A stretch of 64,000 bases of DNA from Streptomyces sp. A1136 (lineage in GTDB: Bacteria; Actinomycetota; Actinomycetes; Streptomycetales; Streptomycetaceae): NCBI RefSeq assembly GCF_004795055.1, contig NZ_SSBJ01000003.1, positions 124,001 through 188,000 on the forward strand. The letters run 5' to 3'. Positions 61,772 through 64,000 of the stretch are shown in pieces (within the stretch, counting starts at the first letter, position 1; each line of letters opens with the position of its first letter). The notes under the pieces were generated by a model. It saw nothing but the letters and a program-made list of their open reading frames with translations. It ran no database searches and was not told where the DNA came from. Position numbers and translations under genes: made by a program.

Positions 61772-62404
61772 GCGGAAGCCCTGGAAGCGGCCGCCCATCA
61801 TGGAGTCACGTTCACCGGAGGTCGGCGGCCCCAACACGCTGTCGAGGCCGCCCATGCTGTCGTACTTGGCCCTGATCGCGCCGTACGGCATCAGGTCGTC
61901 CAGCGTGTTGTAGCGGCGGGGGGTGAACCCGCGCAGGCCGTCGCCCCACACCCGTTCCTCGGCCACGTGCCCGAAGTCGTACGTCTCGCGCACCACCGGT
62001 TGGGTGTGGGCGGCGTCGGCCCAGCGGGCGAACAGCGCCACGTGGTCCGTGCCTCCGGAGTCGCGCAACAGCGCGTCGCCGGGTTGTAGATCGGCGGCGG
62101 GGATGTCGAAGGTGACGTTCCACAGACTCCATGTCGTCAAGGACGAGCCCAGGTGCCAGGCCATCGACACGAAGCCGGAGCAGTCGGGACGGTAGCAGCC
62201 GAACTGGTTGGCGTGGCAGCCGCTCTGGCTGTAGGGCACCTGCTCGGCGACCCAGGACCAGGCGCGGTCCATGACCTCACCGCGCCCGATCGAGCCGTCA
62301 GGTTCGGAGGCGCTCGCGGTGGGCGCCGGGAGGAAGGTGACCGCGAGGGCCGCGAGGAGCGGTGCCGTCGCCTTGGCCACGCGCCGAAGGATCAGCGATC
62401 TCAT
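61397..62404 (-). CDS. Secreted NlpC/P60-like cysteine hydrolase with LGFP repeats
   Basis: 335 aa from ATG 62402-62404. A signal peptide (about 1-32, ending PTASAS) is followed by a cysteine-peptidase domain (~40-165) with Cys in CYRPDCSGFVSMAWHLG and His in GGTDHVALFARW. The C-terminal ~165 residues are LGFP-type repeats (GGLDSVLGPPTSGE, RRWGFPTMDE, EGVFGYPVGDE) thought to bind the cell envelope. The last ~125 residues are identical to those of the preceding gene (375-bp DNA repeat). Expected peptidoglycan amidase/endopeptidase; 12 bp downstream of that gene. Confidence 0.87.
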   Translation of the reverse strand: MRSLILRRVAKATAPLLAALAVTFLPAPTASASEPDGSIGRGEVMDRAWSWVAEQVPYSQSGCHANQFGCYRPDCSGFVSMAWHLGSSLTTWSLWNVTFDIPAADLQPGDALLRDSGGTDHVALFARWADAAHTQPVVRETYDFGHVAEERVWGDGLRGFTPRRYNTLDDLMPYGAIRAKYDSMGGLDSVLGPPTSGERDSMMGGRFQGFRNGIVIWHPDAAFAVYGEILGKFWATDAERRWGFPTMDEADAAPAPNGTRGRYQFFEQGLFMWSSRTGTHVVHGAIYQAFHAGGHEGVFGYPVGDETDEPGGKVQRFQNASIHWSPDRGTWTTTN

Positions 62405-62416
62405 GGCGTCTCCCGC

Positions 62417-62791
62417 TCAGTTGGTGGTGGTCCAGGTGCCCCGGTCGGGGCTCCAGTGGATGCTCGCGTTCTGGAACCGCTGGACCTTCCCGCCCGGCTC
62501 GTCGGTCTCGTCACCGACCGGATAGCCGAACACGCCCTCATGACCACCCGCGTGGAACGCCTGATAGATCGCACCGTGGACCACATGCGTCCCCGTCCGC
62601 GACGACCACATGAACAGACCCTGCTCGAAGAACTGGTACCGGCCCCGCGTCCCGTTCGGCGCCGGCGCCGCGTCCGCCTCGTCCATCGTCGGGAAACCCC
62701 AACGCCGCTCCGCGTCCGTCGCCCAGAACTTCCCCAAGATCTCCCCGTACACCGCGAACGCCGCGTCCGGATGCCAGATCACGATCCCGTT
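62417..62791 (-). repeat. 375-bp repeat, copy B
   Basis: Second copy of the repeat at 61397-61771, 373 of 375 positions identical by eye. Encodes the LGFP C-terminus of the lysozyme-like protein. Confidence 0.95.
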
Positions 62792-63445
62792 CTGGAAGAG
62801 CTGGAACCGGCCACCCAGTTGGGCGGGTTCCTCGGCGCGCAGCGGCCATCCGAGGGGGCCGTCGTGCCCGCCCGTGGCTTCGTACCTGGCGCCGATCGTC
62901 CCGTAGGGCTGGAAGGCCTCGTCGCGCATCTGACGGGCGACGCCCTCCGCCTGCGGGTAGCGCTCCGGATAGCCGGAGCGCTGGACCGCCTGGGCGAGTT
63001 CCCCGGCGCCGGCGCCCTCCATGCCGGGCTCCATCTGCTGGGCGACCTCGAAGAACTTGTTCGCCGCGTAGTCGACGTCCATGACCTGCTCGGGAGAGCC
63101 CCAGCCCTGGGAGGGCCGCTGCTGGAAGACGCCCAGCGAATCCCGGTCCCCGCAGCCCAGGTTGTTCATCCGGGACTCCACCCAGCCCGTCTCGAAACCG
63201 GCGAGCATCACCTTGTCGGACACTCCCCGGCGCTGTCCGACCTCGTAGACCTTGCGGGTGACGGCGATGTCCCGGTCCGGGGGGATGTCGCAGTAGAACT
63301 CCGCCGTCAGGGCGTGCCCGAGGGGGCCCGGTACGTCGGCTGCCTTCCGCGCGGACGCGGGGCCGCCGCCGAGGGCCGTCACCGCCGCCGTGACCAGCAG
63401 GACCGCCGTCAGGGATCTCGCACGCCCAGCTTTCGTGCCACGCAC
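62417..63445 (-). CDS. Secreted lysozyme-like protein with LGFP repeats
   Basis: 342 aa from GTG 63443-63445 with AAGGAG upstream. A signal peptide (about 1-31, ending GGPASA) is followed by an all-helical domain (~45-170): KVMLAGFETGWVESRMNNLG, CGDRDSLGVFQQRPSQGWGS and VMDVDYAANKFFEVAQQM. This recalls lytic-transglycosylase/Rpf-type folds, with Glu in ETGWVES as catalytic candidate. LGFP repeats follow (GPLGWPLRAEE, WGFPTMDE, FGYPVGDE). First gene of the envelope operon; the shared tail is described at 61397-61771. Confidence 0.83.
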   Translation of the reverse strand: MRGTKAGRARSLTAVLLVTAAVTALGGGPASARKAADVPGPLGHALTAEFYCDIPPDRDIAVTRKVYEVGQRRGVSDKVMLAGFETGWVESRMNNLGCGDRDSLGVFQQRPSQGWGSPEQVMDVDYAANKFFEVAQQMEPGMEGAGAGELAQAVQRSGYPERYPQAEGVARQMRDEAFQPYGTIGARYEATGGHDGPLGWPLRAEEPAQLGGRFQLFQNGIVIWHPDAAFAVYGEILGKFWATDAERRWGFPTMDEADAAPAPNGTRGRYQFFEQGLFMWSSRTGTHVVHGAIYQAFHAGGHEGVFGYPVGDETDEPGGKVQRFQNASIHWSPDRGTWTTTN

Positions 63446-63648
63446 GTTCCAGCTCCTTCGCGTCGGAATCACCTTGTTCTGCACAGGCGTTCGGCGTGCC
63501 GGGGCGAGGTGCGCACGTGATCGGCCCGCCGACAGCCCGCAAGCTAGTCGCGGTCGCGGCGCGGAGGGCATCCGGAACGATCCGGAGTGACAGCGCCGGG
63601 CCGGCTCCGATAGGGATGGGCGGGAGGCGGGCGATGCGGGGAGGCGGG

Positions 63649-64000
63649 TCAGCCTTCGGGGGCCGGCGCGGGGCAGGGAGGGACCTCGGGGCGGTCCTTC
63701 GTGCGGACGGCGGGCAGCCAGGCGGTGAGCCGGGGGGAGCCGGCGGGCAGGCGGACGCGGAACCACCGGGGGGACCAGGTGTCCCGCTCGTCGATGATGG
63801 GGATGCCGTGCGCGAGGAAGCAGTCGACGGCCAGTTCGTCGCCCTGCCACACCCGCGTCGGGACGACGTTGTCCGATGTGTAGGGACGCTGGGGGTCGAT
63901 GGCCAGGCCGAGGCTGCAGTCCGGGTCCCGGTCGGTGCGGGAGGTGCAGCTCGGTTCGGCGTTGAACACCCGTATGCGGTCGGTCGTTCGGATTCCGGGG
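63649..64000 (-). CDS. Partial protein, C-terminal SH3-like region
   Basis: The reading frame is open to the window edge, so the start lies beyond 64000; the visible part is ~116 residues. It reads RIRVFNAEPSCTSRTDRDPD, then NVVPTRVWQGDELAVDCFLA and DTWSPRWFRVRLPAGSPRLT, then WLPAVRT. The spacing resembles bacterial SH3-like domains. Three Cys occur; no membrane segment in view. Separated by 203 bp from the envelope operon. Confidence 0.55.
   Translation of the reverse strand, partial: PGIRTTDRIRVFNAEPSCTSRTDRDPDCSLGLAIDPQRPYTSDNVVPTRVWQGDELAVDCFLAHGIPIIDERDTWSPRWFRVRLPAGSPRLTAWLPAVRTKDRPEVPPCPAPAPEG

Noticed and set aside
61397..62791. CRISPR or short tandem array in the LGFP region
   Set aside because: The repetition is one 375-bp duplication plus protein-level LGFP repeats; there are no short direct repeats with unique spacers.

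Overview
The window is high-GC actinobacterial DNA and almost certainly a Streptomyces chromosome. Supporting marks are strong G/C third-position bias, many GTG starts and apparently leaderless genes with a TANNNT box 6-8 nt before the start codon, and Streptomyces-typical families (DUF6421, DUF5134, DUF5988, a cysteine-type leader peptide, PAS/GAF/SpoIIE phosphatases). No tRNA, rRNA or CRISPR array was seen. All positions come from reading the sequence by eye; no search or computation was run.

Layout. 0-19 kb is mostly core metabolism: TetR with a deazaflavin-type reductase behind three palindromes, a geranylgeranyl-reductase-like flavoprotein, an M20 dipeptidase, an MBL hydrolase, a P-loop/Nudix fusion, LacI, a citrate-lyase-beta-like aldolase, etfBA, a flavin reductase behind a 26-codon leader peptide ending in a Cys codon region, a thioredoxin, a PlsC acyltransferase, an MFS carrier, a transglutaminase-like protein, and a coupled operon DUF6421 / SDR / threonine aldolase-like.

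19-24.8 kb is a decayed accessory island. It starts at a 5'-truncated, twice-frameshifted LLM oxidoreductase and holds a ruined C1 peptidase, an intact GH25 muramidase, a broken holin-like gene and three small phage-like genes with frameshifts, then an intact lipoprotein, an intact pterin dehydratase and a methyltransferase fragment.

24.8-46 kb returns to chromosomal genes: GDPD, GNAT, an M56 peptidase, a small gene interrupted by an amber codon, a ferredoxin-NADP reductase-like enzyme, an Old Yellow Enzyme with a 17-bp iterated operator array and an ArsR regulator, Ung, a CbiX-like protein, a lactonase, a stand-alone nitric oxide synthase oxygenase, a FUSC transporter, two PP2C-type phosphatases, two small wrecked genes, and a UspA/APC permease pair.

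46-51.4 kb resembles the light-response (lit) locus of Streptomyces: ECF sigma, MerR with a cobalamin-binding-type C-terminus, photolyase and an SDR/DUF2867 protein, with a divergent FAD oxidoreductase reduced to its two ends. No carotenoid genes are in view.

51.4-64 kb holds an Lrp regulator, a HAD phosphatase, a flavin monooxygenase-like protein, a MarR-controlled ABC exporter, a heterodimeric ABC exporter whose two subunits have complementary broken ATP-site motifs, and an exported cell-wall operon of two LGFP-repeat proteins sharing a 375-bp near-identical tail plus a Tat-exported esterase.
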